Assembly: GCF_021134715.1 (NCBI RefSeq)
Contig: NC_060026.1
Coordinates: 682,001-746,000 of the forward strand
DNA length: 64,000 nucleotides
From: Daphnia pulex
Taxonomy: Eukaryota; Arthropoda; Branchiopoda; Diplostraca; Daphniidae
Reading direction: 5' to 3'
The translations under genes and the position numbers were made by a program. Within the stretch, counting starts at the first letter, position 1. The number at the start of each line of letters is the position of its first letter. Below are positions 33,307-45,252 of this stretch, one piece after another. The notes under the pieces are model-generated. The model searched no databases and was not told the DNA's origin. It worked only from the letters and a program-made list of their open reading frames with translations.

Positions 33307-34659
33307 TCACAAATAAAAATTTTCCATATCTCTATTGATGGCAGAAATTTCATCCTTTTTAGTGTTCATTCGATCTTCTGAACGTGGTTGAGCACCACGC
33401 CCACGAAAAGGTCGTGAACTAGCAAATTCGGCGCTTTCTTGAAACGAAGAACGATACTTGCTTGAACCACGACTGTAACACAGAACACCGAAATTAAACG
33501 ATAGGTAAAGTAAGGAAAAGTGAAATGCATTTGAATGAATTTATAGAAACACTGAATACCTGTTGACTTGACGTCTGTCACCGCCGTAAAAGTCACTAAA
33601 CTCTTGATCACTTTTAGGTGTTTGTTGAGTTGCATCGTACAAGTCATGGCTCCAACGATCAACAGTTTCACACTTACTTATCGGTCTATAACAAAATTAA
33701 GATAAGTTCCCTAAAGATTATTTTTAAGAAGATTAAAATACCTGGGGAATAATTTTTTTGAGTATCCAGGGAATTCATCTCCATTTGCCTTGACTAGGGA
33801 TGCATCGTAAAGATCATGACCCCATCGGTTGACGGCTTCACAAGGACTCTTATTCTGGATCGATTTCATGTCACCTTCAAATGTTTTACTAAAAGTAAAA
33901 GTAACAAATTAAATATTTTATCAGAACTATAAATGACAATTGATAATTACGCTTCCTCGACCTCTTCACGATCTCGATCATCGTGTTCAAACCAATATTT
34001 AGGGGTAAAGGGTTTACGCTCATAAAACTTTGCTGCCTGAAACGGGACTCCCTCAGCATCAATCTAGTAAAATACTTGTTCTGATTTTTCACCAAAGAAA
34101 TCTATAACATTTATTACCTGTAAAAGAGATTCAAGACTTTCTCTTTGTTTCTGTTGATTGCATTCTACAAAATTTGGGGTTTTAGATGCTAAAGCTTTTT
34201 CAAAGATGTTATCAACTGATTTGTTTCTTGATATTTCCCTTTCATCAAACTGACGTGTATGTTCAGCTACAACTTGAAAATTGTCTGGAAAAGCACTTTG
34301 TTTGGCTTCAATCAATTCTTCTTTTGACATTATTTCTCTAGCTTTGGTAGCTTCCTGTTTCCTGAGATCATCTCTAGCCTTCGCCAGGAGTTTTAAGATT
34401 TCTTCGGATGGTTCAACTGCTGACAGAAGCTTCTTGGTAGAACCCATTTTAGACAGATTACTACAACTAGAATTTATCGGCTTGTTTTTAGATGAATCTT
34501 TAGTGATAACTTCATCAATCTCAGCAGGATAAAGGGCCTTCAATAAAACCATTAATTAAAACCTTGGTTATTAAATAGGTGCGACCTATACAGATTATTC
34601 ACCTTTGAACTATCATGGCTTTCACATTCCCAATTCTGTGATGAATTTATGTACTCCAT
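33307..34659 (-). CDS. Protein with Barentsz/CASC3-like segment (342 aa)
   Basis: Minus-strand exons 34603-34659, 34118-34537, 33951-34063, 33742-33888, 33560-33685, 33307-33472; all phases fit. The N-terminal half is charged and helical (EEILKLLAKARDDLRKQEATK). The middle has FTPKYWFEHDDRDREE and then two copies of a motif: CEAVNRWGHDLYDAS and CETVDRWSHDLYDAT. The C-terminus has RPFRGRGAQPRSEDR, an RGG-like, RNA-binding-type patch. FxHDDR followed by RWxHD resembles the SELOR region of Barentsz/CASC3, the exon-junction-complex factor that clamps eIF4AIII. The match is short, so this is a tentative call. A nuclear RNA-related role is inferred. Confidence 0.55.
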
Positions 34660-36208
34660 CTGGAATGTAAAAAAAATGCCACAAGTGTGCACAACAAACA
34701 AAAATTATGCAAAATTATTAACATTGTTAATCAGCTTTTTCCTTCATGAATGGGTTTGCTTGAATAAAAAAATCGAATCTTTCGTTTCGCAAAAGTCTTT
34801 TATAATACTTTCACAAATTTTACCTGGCCAAGGAAAAAGATGAATCACTCAGAGCCTGATTTTGATTTATTTACTTGTCCTTGAATTACTCGACAGCCAT
34901 TTCGCCTCATTGCCAAATAGCCGAAGTAACTTTTTTTCCAAGATTAAAAAAAAAGTCTTTGTATTTTTAGAGATGCATTTTCATTACATTTTTCCCTTGC
35001 TAAAAGAGACTTAAAATTAAATATGACTGAACTATGAAACTATCTATGAATTATGAAATAGTTGCGTCTTCGATTTTATCTGGCACATGGCAGACAAGAC
35101 GGGAGTCGTTCAAATGGCGCGGAAAGACAAATAAACTTCGTAAAGCAATTTGCGCTAAATGAATCAAAATCAACTGAGTTATCTTGTGTCATTTAAAAAC
35201 CCTTGGTTCATAACTGTAAAATAAAATATTTGAATTTAAAACTATGGAGTTATTGGAATAAACCAGTGAAAGAACTTCACCGAGCCACTTCAGAAACAAC
35301 AGAACTGACACCAACGCGGAGCCAGAGACAGCAACACGGAAGGGCCGTCAATTGATTTCCTAATGATGCCCGGTCGCTAATAAAAGGAAACGGTGGTTTC
35401 TCTTCTGAAAGCACGAGGACTTGCTGAAGACGACGCTGAAGAGCAGTATTGTGTTAATGTCGTGAAAATCAACTTTATTCCAAAAATTGCTCAGTACCAC
35501 TGTCCGAATCTGTGCTACACAACTCTCGGTTTAAATTACAACGAATAACATCCCGGGTTGAGTAGCAGTTGCTTTCAGGAGAAATTGGAGCAATAGGTAC
35601 AGTACTGAAATATCTGGATGAAACTTCATTGAACGTAGATAACGAAAGTAGATGGAATCTTTGTTTAAAACGTCTACAACATGAAGCTAATCTTCACTAT
35701 TCCGTAATCTTTAAGGTTGAATCATTGTAAACTGTTAACTCTGGACTGAAAATTATGGGTGTATTAATAAAGCAAACAATCTTACAGAAAACACCAAACA
35801 ATTAAGCATAGATGAAATTCGAATGGAGTACAATAGAACAATTTTCGATGCTTAACATGTGCTGTGGAAAACACCTTGCAGTGCTAAAGCGTTGCACTCT
35901 ACTTCACAAATTCCGACAAAGTCGTTCAGATACAAGACTTACCGCTAAGATCACCACTAGATCCCGAGCAAATACATTTAGAAATGTAAGAAGGGAGTGG
36001 ATAATCAGACTTAAATGTATGCAACCAGGTCCAATATTTATAAAAATAATTCTGAATTAAAAAACTAATCCGAAAGGGGAGTAAGTAAGGGATGAAATTC
36101 TCAGAAACAACAGGAATATTTGAATATTAACGAAGGGAACTTGAGTAAATTTGATCACCTCATGCTCGAGTTTTCGATGGCTTAAAAACGACAAAGAAGG
36201 TTTTGATT
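34660..36208. other. Gene-free region
   Basis: No supported gene. A 44-codon frame near 35410-35550 and another at 35812-36060 were looked at and have no recognizable features. Confidence 0.3.
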
Positions 36209-39200
36209 TTAGGAGACCAAACATTTCAGACGACGACGACGATCGCTTTTTGCTAATTGTTGTTGAGGACCTTGGGTTGGATCGCCTACCCGCGTTGGAC
36301 TGCCCTGTGTACGACCAGTTTGTTCACAACTTCCCAGCGAAACTGTAGAATCAAAAGAATTTTTTAGACCAGTCACTTATCATTGAAGTTAACACGCATA
36401 CGCTAAAATATCAGATAATTTTTAACTCTAATAGAGAAAACTGAATTGACTTTCAAATTCTTACCATGTGAGGACGTAACAACCGGTGAAACTGCGAATG
36501 GTGTGGGAACTTGTGCGGCGACTGAAATAGCAGCTTCTGGTGTAGACATTGGTGTAGACATTGGTGTAGACATTGGTGTAGACATTGGTGTAGTGACCGG
36601 TTTAGCAGAAACTGGTGTAGCGAATGAAACAGCGGTGCCCGTGACTGCGTTAGCTGAGGTTGGGGTAGTAGCAGCTGATTTAGGAGCTGGTATTTTGACT
36701 GGTGTATCAGAAAGTGTTTCAGCAACTGGTGTGGCAGCAACTGGTGTGGCGACTGGAGTTTCAGAAACTGATTTGACTACCACTACAGGGGTTGCAGCAA
36801 CTGGTCTAGCGAATGGGACTGGGTTAGCTGAGGTTGGGGTAGTAGCAGCTGATTTAGGAGCTCGTATTTTGACTGGTGTATCAGAAAGTGTTTCAGCAAC
36901 TGGGGTGGCAGCAACTGGCGTAGCGGCAACTGTGGTGACAGCAACTGGTTTGGCGACTGAGGTTTCAAAAACTGATTTGGCTACCGCTACAGGGGTTGCA
37001 GCAACTGGTCTAGCGAATGGGACGGTGGTGCCCGTGACTGGATTAGCTGAGGTTGGGGTAGTAGCAGCTGATTTAGGAGCTGGTATTTTGACTGGTATAT
37101 CAGAAAGGGTTTCAGCAACTCGGGTAGCGGTAACTGAAGTGGCAGCAACTGGTTTGGCGACTGAGGTTTCAGAAACTGACTTGGCTACCGCTACAGGGGT
37201 TGCAGCAACTTGCTTAGCGACTGGGGTAGCAGCAACTGCTCTGGCAACTAAGGGGGCGACAACAGGTGTAGCGAATGGGACGGTGGTGCCCGTGACTGGG
37301 TCAGCTGAGGCTGGGGTAGCAGCAGCCTTATCAGCTGATTTAGGAGCTGGAATTTTGACTGGTGTTCCAGAAAGTGTTTCAGCAACTGGGGTGGCAGCAA
37401 CTGGCGTAGTGGTTACTGAAGTGGCAGCCAGCTGAAGTGGTTTGGCTACTAGGGTTTCAGAAACTGATTTGGCTACCGCTACAGGGGTTGCAGCAACTTG
37501 TTTAGCGACTGGGGTAGCAGCAACTGGTCTGGCAACTGAGGTGGCGGCAACTGGTGCAGTGACTGGTGTAGACGCTATCGGTTTGGCAGTGGATGCGATA
37601 ACTGATGTAGTAGCTACTGATTTGGCAGTGTGTGTAGTAACTGGTGTAGCAGCGACTGACTTAATAGCTGGTGTAGCAATTAATAGTTCACCATCGGGCG
37701 AAGTAACTTGTAGCAGTGATTTGTGTGTATCAGCCAGTTTGGATGCTGGTATTGGCTCTGCTGGCATTGTTGTGGCGACAGGAAATGAAACTGAAGCTGC
37801 ATTAGAAACCACACGATTTTCCACCTAAAAAAAATACCATAAATTAACGCAATGCTCGGTTGTTGAGGGGAATAATATTTACAACCTTGACTGGGGATGT
37901 AGAAGAAGTGGCTGTCTCTGCTGCTGAGTGTAATTCAGGAGGCTCAGGAGCAGTTCCGGGCACCAACAATGATGAAGTTTCAGCAACGTGGGACGGCTGT
38001 TGAGTTGTATGATCTTGGAACTGCTGTTGTGGTTGGATATAAGCAATTTGGGCTCCAGGAGGGAATACTAAAAATAGCAATTAGTTTTCGTTACTTTAGT
38101 TTATACCTTTTTTTTTTTTTTAAATCTTACCCATTGTTCTCTGCTGAAAACATCTCGGATAGAAGGGAGTGTTATCTGATCGTGGGTAGTAGTACTTCTG
38201 AGTCCCCGGGTGCAGTAAATATTGAGACTGCATCAAGAAAATTTACAAAAAAAAGTTTAAACGAGTAAACAAACTAAATACTTAACACACATGTATAGAA
38301 AAACGTTAATCAATAAATGCGAATAAATGGAAAGAAGAATCAAGACAATTTCAGTTAAATAGAGCACTTACTTGGTTGTTGAATGATGATGATGAATGAC
38401 TCGTGCAGGGCGTGAAGGGAACGGGCGTGAATGGAACGGGCGTGAAGGGAACGGGCGTGAAAGGATCGGGCGTGAAAGGAACGGGCGTGAAGGGAACGGG
38501 CGTGAAGGGAACGGGCGTGAAGGGAACGGGCGTGAAAGGAACGGGTGTGAAGAGAACGGGCCTGAAGTGATGTGGTATGAACGTCGCATACCGGAATTGA
38601 GGTACAATTGCGCGTCCAGGCTGGTGTATTCATAAAAAGAACAACAAGTTAACCAACCACATATTATTTGAAGGTTAGAATACAAATACTTACATTGAAG
38701 TTGGGGTAATTAAACGCCTGATGAACATTAGCTGGATGACAGGGAAAAGGTAATAAAAATGGAGATCTTGTCATGTGCTGATTTTCCGGATGCATGAAAC
38801 GATTGGAGAACTGCAAAAATGATAATAAAGAATATTTTGCCTTTTATTATATGTGATTGCTAGTATTAAAATAACCTGATTATTTCTCACTGTTGGTTCA
38901 GCTTGCATTTGACCACAGTGTCCTGGATTGGCCATGTTGACTTTCTGCTTTACTCCCAAGGTGGCTGTAACGTAAAAAAAAGTCCAAAAGTTCAACACGC
39001 GAAAAAAGCGAATAAACATAGGGAACATACGAATTTCAGCAGGAGTAGAGTCTGGTGTTTGCAGTGTCTCTTGAACATTTACTGTTTGTAACGCTTTTTC
39101 TTCGACCTCCACTTCATCAAATTTTGTTTCTGCGTTGGTTGGTGTTATAGCGCCGTGAAGGGATGGAATAATATGAATTTCTTGTGTTTCAGAAGGAGAA

Positions 39201-40437
39201 GTTTTTGATTTTGAAGCATTATCGGCGGCGGTCACAGAGTCTGCAATGGTTGATGGACCCAAAAAAACTTGACGGGGCGATTCGCAAAAACCAACGGGAA
39301 AAAAATAAGAAACCAGAAGCACATTTTGATAAGGTCATTCAATAAATGTTCGACAGCTATAGTTTTTAGTACCTGGCATTTCCTGCAGCAAATTAGTCGG
39401 ACTTGTGTTTAAGTCCTTGGACTGCAAATACAATATCTGAGCTGTTCGAGGTTGCTGGAAGTGCAATCAAATTAATAATTTTTAAGTAAAACGAATCAAA
39501 CAAGAGCTACTAATACAAGTACTACGTTTTTCGGCAGTTCTTTGATGGAAAGTTGCGGGTATAAGTCATCAACAGCTTGACGCTTCACAAGCGATCCCTG
39601 TTCAGGAAATTCGTTAACCAAAACGACGAAAGTAAGATAAAATTATACTATAGTACCTCAGCAAAATGAGCCTTTAAGTCTTCAGTTTCAGTACTTGGTT
39701 GTTCTTGCTTTTGCAAAGAAGCCTGGTTTTCTTTCATCAGCGAAGCTCTGTATTCCTGCATGTCCATTACTTTTGATGTTATGCACCTGTGGTGATTAAA
39801 AAATACTAGTTTTAAACTAGTTTTAAATGTTTAATCTTGAATCACTCAATACTTCTTCTTCTCAGCAGTCGTGGCCTTGAGTTCTCCAAACAACAAACAC
39901 ACGTCCAGTAGTAGTTTGGCAGAATAGAATGATTTGAAGGTGATCCTGAAATATTTGATTTCTTACATTGTGTTTGAAAAATTAAAGCTAGATCTTATAC
40001 TCATTATATTTCTCCAATGATGGTGCAGTCTCACCCCATTCAATAAATTTCAGAGCCAAATCTTCAATCTCATTCATGGTTTTATCCGACAAAGAGGCAC
40101 TCTGCAAGTAAATAGATAGAAAATAATGTTGTTGAAAATGGCATCAATTTGTCGAACAAAATGAAGCTTACTGTATGGGATAAGAGGCTCATAAGTTCAA
40201 GCAAAACTGGAAGGTCATCTTCAGCCTTGTACAAAGTAAACCCTTTTTGCAGTGCATAAAACCGACCTGTAATTCATGGTAATAGAGACTCATTTTCCAA
40301 TTATTAAGAAATTAAGATTTCATCTTACACAGATAGCTAACAGAAGGATACAAGTTTTCAAAATCAGTTGCAATATCCAGATATGGTTCGATACTTTTCA
40401 AGTCGTTTGATAAACAAGTCAATGGGGAACTGGCCAT
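36209..40437 (-). CDS. Vta1/LIP5-type N-terminal domain protein with repeat tail (1049 aa)
   Basis: Fifteen minus-strand exons: 40329-40437, 40172-40266, 40001-40101, 39853-39945, 39657-39786, 39526-39597, 39373-39454, 39031-39267, 38876-38964, 38694-38810, 38372-38620, 38131-38227, 37883-38067, 36465-37824, 36209-36342. Residues 1-~150 match the tandem-MIT-like Vta1 domain: LKSIEPYLDIATDFE, VSYLCRFYALQKG, FKSFYSAKLLLDVCLLFGEL. Vta1 binds ESCRT-III subunits and activates the Vps4 ATPase in multivesicular-body sorting. The rest is unlike Vta1: a linker, about ten TPVPF pentapeptides, then ~450 residues rich in Thr/Pro/Ala/Val with four copies of an AETLSDTPVKIPAPKSA unit. The Vta1 C-terminal Vps4-binding helices are not seen. 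Confidence 0.7.
36540..37660 (-). repeat. Coding tandem repeats in the Vta1-like gene
   Basis: Nested repeats within one exon. A unit of about 60-90 residues beginning AETLSxTPVKIPAPKSA occurs four times. Within and between these are short blocks such as PVAATPVA and KSVSETSVAKP. A (STPM)4 run of 12-bp units sits at about 36540-36590. Confidence 0.85.
38405..38575 (-). repeat. 15-bp coding minisatellite (TPVPF)n
   Basis: About ten near-identical copies of gggaacgggcgtgaa on the + strand. In the spliced minus-strand frame they encode TPVPF. The other two minus-strand frames are also open but do not fit the flanking exon phases. Confidence 0.9.
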
Positions 40438-41056
40438 TTTAGGGTGGAAAGCTTTTTTCTACGTCGACTTATTCAATTTTCAATCCGAGTTTCAGATAAC
40501 AACAGAACAAACTGCTCTAAGCTCAAAATGTTTTTAACTCATTCCACTGTTTCTGTCCGACTGATTCTCAGTTTCTCACTCACTATACTCACAACGACGC
40601 TTACAAGCTCACAGCTGATTTAATCCCAGCTTTCCTATTGGACGAGGCGCATCACGTCTCCACGTGACGAGAAAATAAATTGATTCGTTGATTATTTCGG
40701 TATTTCCCCTTTCAGTCACGTTATAATATTTCTTGGTCTCTTTACTATCTTTTGAATGTAAAAAAGCACTTTTCACATTTTGAAACACAATTTTGTTTTT
40801 TGAAAAAAAAACCGTAACGATGCGTAAATCAAAAAAAGAAAAAAAGGTTTAAGCCGTGAACGCTAGGTGGCTTCAAGTTTGATGACAGAAAATGAAACGA
40901 CAACATAGAATTTTGGAGGGAAATTTCAATTTCCATCGTTTATATCCCGGATGAGAAGCAAAAATTGTAAGAACCGACGAAACAAAATGTGAAGGGGGGC
41001 ATAGCATTTGAAAAGCGGACGCGGACTGAAAGCTTTTTTTCGGTCTGAGATAGCAC
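40438..41056. other. Upstream region of the Vta1-like gene
   Basis: No other gene. Probable promoter region for the minus-strand gene; no clear TATA was seen. Confidence 0.35.
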
Positions 41057-42090
41057 TAGTGGTGGCATTACTCGGTAGTAATACCTAGTATTACCTAGTT
41101 ACCTAGTAATACCTAGTTTTTTTTCAGCTACTTTTACCTAGTTTTCGGGAAAAAATCTATTACTAGGTATACCTAGTAATAGTAATACCTAGTTTTTGAA
41201 AAATGATTACCTAGGTAATTACCTAGGTATTTTCCATTTTTTTGCAGCATTGTCAAATAAATGGCAACTCTGCTTTTATTTCATTTTACTAGGCTTCTTT
41301 GGTTTCTGCATAGCTATAGATGCCTGGTCGGTTTACGGCTGTGTTGGCTTCCCAATCCCGGTTTCAGGGTAAACGTGGTCCGATTTGGAAACTGGAATGA
41401 GCGCTCTAGTGAGTGTGTCAGCTACTACGCTCAGCTACTTTTGAGAGCCTAGATGGCTCTGTTTCCAGTTTCAACTTCACAATTCTGACAGGCCCCGCCC
41501 TAAAATGTCTGAAAATCGGGGATTACGTGCAGTATCTCGCCATGCCAGCTACTTCTGCCTCTGCAGAGCGTCTTTTTTCGTGTAGTGGTCTTTCTTGCAA
41601 AGGCAAGAAAATAAATGTCTCCCCTGTCTTGGTAGAATCGCAAACACTTTGCCGATTCAACAAAAACTTTGACTTCTGAATCTGAATTCTCAGTCTCTAA
41701 TTTTCAATTTCCGTTCTTATCGCTTAGTCGTTAGTCCTTTCTATCCTATCATTGATCTTAGCGGGACAGAAATTGCAAAAAAAAGAAAAAAATTCAGATG
41801 CAAATTTTTTATTTGTGTTGTTTATGTAATTTCGAAGTATAAACAGAGAAATATCCAAACTAGGTAACTAGGTAACTAGGTATTTTTACCTAGTTAGTTA
41901 CTTTACCTAGTTACCTAGTTTATACCTAGTAATAGTAAAAACCTAGTTTTTTTTTCCGATACCTAGTTTAATTTATTTTGTTACTAGGTATTACTACCTA
42001 GTAATACCTACTTTTTCTCAAATACTAGGTATTTAGTAATAGTAATACCTAGTTTTCAAAAAAAACTAGGTTGCCATCACTAGATAGCAC
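41049..42090. mobile_element. hAT DNA transposon, internally deleted (1,026 bp)
   Basis: The body is 41057-42082, flanked by a perfect 8-bp target duplication GATAGCAC (41049-41056 and 42083-42090), the size used by hAT elements. The terminal inverted repeats are TAGTGGTGGCA and, reverse complemented, TAGTGATGGCA. Both subterminal regions (about 41070-41235 and 41860-42065) are packed with ACCTAGTAATACCTAG-type palindromic words, a likely transposase-binding array. The middle keeps a piece of transposase (see the next entry). The exact target copies suggest a fairly recent insertion. Confidence 0.92.
41413..41679 (+). pseudogene. hAT transposase C-terminal dimerization fragment
   Basis: The frame holds YLAMPATSASAERLFSCSGL, then GKKINVSPVLVESQTLCRFN. 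This is the hAT C-terminal dimerization signature (LAxPATSASxERxFS...), with the usual NxLSPxxVexLxFLN-type continuation. The N-terminal BED finger and catalytic core are absent, so this copy cannot encode a working enzyme. Confidence 0.88.
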
Positions 42091-43320
42091 ATACACAATT
42101 GTCAAGTACTGAATGACTGTAATGTTCGTAATGCAAAAAAAAAAAAAAAACGTTGTGCCAACTCTTGAGGCAGAGTTCTATTACTCTGCTTAAGGTAAAC
42201 AAAAAGTAGCGTACGATGAAAAGGGTGGTCGGTATGATAGCGATTCTCCCGTCCGGTAAAGTAATTGGAAGTCCGAATTGCGGAAAAGCTAACCTCGTCC
42301 AGGTTAAACCTTCAACTTTCCCTCATAATCTGCTTTCATTCATCAACTTATTACGAATGCGAGGTCCTCATCTGGTTTCCATCGAAGGTCATCATTTGCC
42401 GTTTGCTTGGAATTTACCCTGTGAACACACACAAAAATGAACGCACACACACAAAAATCACCTTGGGTGAAATGGGATATAATGAAACATAATCTGAACA
42501 AAATATGAATCCTTCACGATATATTTGATAGCATGTCAATCATCGTTCCTAATAAATGCCCCACGGCAGACAAATAAAAAATAAACAACTTAGACTTTTT
42601 TATAGATTCTTATTCAACTAAACCTTAAAATATAAACAAGTCCAAAGAGAAAGTTTAAACATGATTTCTCATTCCGTTTGGAATGGTTAACCAAATACGT
42701 GAAATATCTCCACATTAAAACCACAATTTGAAGTAATTCGTGTTAATTGTAATTTGTGTAAAACCATCACGAAGTAGATTCGTCTTCAATCTTCATAACA
42801 ATTTTATTTGTAAATCGGTTGAGCCATTATACCGAAAACCTTATTTTTAAATAGCAAGGAGAGAGAGCATCCGCCGCTGTGTGTGTGTGTACTAATTGTT
42901 AATACAACATATGTTATAGTTATAATATCACAATTTTAACAATGTCGGGTGGATACACTGGTGATGCCAATAGCCAGCTCAGTACCCAGGATATACGGAT
43001 CTGAATCTAGCACAAATATCCCACACTCACACAATCGCACTTCTCAAGGGGTTGCCCATGTGATGCACCCGGCGGTATATCACGACAAGGACAACATTGT
43101 TGGATTCAGGCGGAAACCATGCGTTCGTGATCACTGAGATCAATTATTTGACTAGCCCGTATAGAGCGCAGCACCCAACTTATGCCACACACTTTCATTC
43201 AACACGACGGAACAAGGCAATTAACCCAATGACTGCGCAAATAAGGGCACCTTGCTCTGTCAGATATACAGCGCCAGTTTCCCATTATTCCACATTTCAT
43301 TCGCCTTTTGCGCTGAGGAA
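42091..43320. other. Gene-free region
   Basis: Poly-A near 42136-42150, CA-rich repeats at about 42425-42455 and (TG)n at about 42880-42890. No gene is supported. Confidence 0.35.
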
Positions 43321-43535
43321 TATTGGACCGATCCCAATATCGACGTAAACGTCCCTCAGCCACCCTCCCGAGTTCCCTCTCCAGCACGGGGGTCAGATGA
43401 CGCCACAGTGGCGCCAGAACGGGTGTATAACCAACCAACAATGCTCATCTGGGGGTTCGAACCCCAATCCCCTGGTGCATCACTACACCTCTTTATCAAT
43501 GACGCCTTAACCAATACACCCAATCGCCCATTAAT
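43320..43535 (-). mobile_element. tRNA-derived SINE-like element
   Basis: On the minus strand an A-box-like TTGGTTAAGGCGTC (43501-43518) is followed, at tRNA spacing, by a perfect B box GGGGTTCGAACCCC (43452-43465). The ends do not pair as an acceptor stem, and unrelated sequence follows the B box, so this is a tRNA-headed SINE and not a tRNA gene. The 3' limit is uncertain. Confidence 0.6.
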
Positions 43536-43559
43536 AATCTTTGAATAGGAAATGTTTTT

Positions 43560-43740
43560 AAATTTTTTTTTTTTTTTTTTCTTTTTTTTTTTTTGGGGGG
43601 GAGTTGTTGAACTGGCGGGTGGCCGGTCAGACAGAAGTAGAAAACAAATTCACTGTGGGTTGTTTCATTCAGTAGCAATTGAACCTGTTTGCATGTTTTA
43701 AATGGGCACTTCGAATAGGCAAACCCCCCCCCCCCCCGCA
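43560..43740 (+). repeat. Homopolymer runs
   Basis: Long poly-T (about 43563-43594), then poly-G, and a poly-C run ending near 43738. The poly-T may be the A-tail of a minus-strand retroposed element. Confidence 0.7.
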
Positions 43741-45252
43741 CACCAAATAACGCGGATGTTCTAAATGTTTGATCACACTAATTTACTAATTCAAATAATG
43801 CAGATTAGAACGCCTGTCAGATGTTAGACGCAATTCATCCAGAGCAGCCGACGGAATTGAGAGTCATCCATCATATCCATGCCCATCATGGTAATGGATC
43901 AAATCAATGAATCAAGTTCCTCTTAATTGAATGCACGCAGAATACAGAATATGTCACAAACCAAACCGTAACGGTGATAACATTTTGATGGGACACTTTA
44001 AAGAATAAGTTTCGATAATTGTTACGGCTAGATGTAGACATGCAGAAAATCAAATGAAACGGTTCAAATGCTTTTCGAAACAATAGTACACTGGCAATAA
44101 AAAAATGAGAGACGAGGGAGTTGTGGAGATCCGGCTAAAGTGTGATAGCTCAATGGGCCTTGAGGAGGGATGAAACGGACATAGTGGGAAATAGTTTAAA
44201 TGAAAACTGCGTCCTACCTTTAAGGCTAAGAAATACCGCCGGACTCGTCCTCCTGTTGAGGAGCTTCCATTTCACCATTTCAGGTTGTTCTCTATTCAAA
44301 TATTCCAGCGTTGACTGGGCAATCAACGACACTAGTCGAATAGTACAACTGGGAGCTGTTTCACGGGTCACCGACCCACATGGCTCCATACGTTCCTTTA
44401 AAGTGAGTTTGTGCTCTTATGGGCATCATACGGTGATGTTCAGCAGATTGTTGTTGCCTGCCGAAGCCATTCTCTAGTCGTGTTGACCGACACGATGAAT
44501 CGGATTTCCATACTTTCACGGTTTGTCGTGGAGAAGCCTAAAGATGAAAAATCGAGTCAATGGTGGAAATTTAGAAACCACTTGGGTCTATAGACAATGA
44601 CATGTGTCTAAATATTAGAAAAGAATTTTGCTTACCTGAAACGAAGAATTGGGACTATCCTTTATCAGTCCTTGTTGTTAAAAAAATCCTCGTTTCGTCA
44701 GGTTTTTTTTCTCAAAGCTACTTTCAGAATTTCAAGACATTTGCTGCTGCTGACTGATCAAAGATTTGCTCAACATCGAAAGGACCTCACCGATAAAGCC
44801 AAAATGAATTTCATTTCTGCAATGAACGATTATTTTCGCAAACGCTATCAATCGAGATCGAGACCAATTATACAAGTTATTCTGGATATTTTATTGAAAA
44901 CGAATTCGTGAGATCAAAAGTATTAAGAAAATTGTTAATTTCCTAAAACGCAAGACGAGACGGGAGACATTTTTCACGAACGTTTCCAATCGTTGATGTT
45001 GGTTTTGTTACCGGACGATAATTGGACCCCACAACTGCTGATCAAAGAAGTTTTTCTTGTTTTTCACAAAAAGGAATTAGTTTTCACCGAAGATGGAAAG
45101 AAACAGAAATGCTGAAAAAGCACTCGGACTTTAACCTTAATACAAATACAAAAGATTAATCTCGATTTCAAATATAGTCTTCCCATCAGCAGTCGTATTA
45201 AATAAATCCACTTACTTTTTTGCATTATTACGTATAACAGTAACAACAGTTT
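43741..45252. other. Region without a firm gene
   Basis: Several open frames at 44140-44910. A + strand chain (DWAINDTSRIVQLGAVSRV..., a 50-nt intron-like gap, then VVACRSHSLVVLTDTMNRI) looks protein-like but I cannot name it. It may be a gene fragment. Confidence 0.3.

Noticed and set aside
35410-36060. Short + strand frames upstream of the Vta1-like gene
   Set aside because: No domain, inconsistent phases.
36446-37828. + strand frames of 329 and 128 codons
   Set aside because: Mirror of the repeat-rich minus-strand exon; the minus frame fits 14 neighbouring exons by phase.
43446-43530. tRNA gene on the minus strand
   Set aside because: A and B boxes are good but no acceptor stem can pair; called a SINE head.
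44150-44389. 79-codon minus-strand frame opposite another open frame
   Set aside because: No recognizable domain and both strands are open; more likely repeat-derived or chance.
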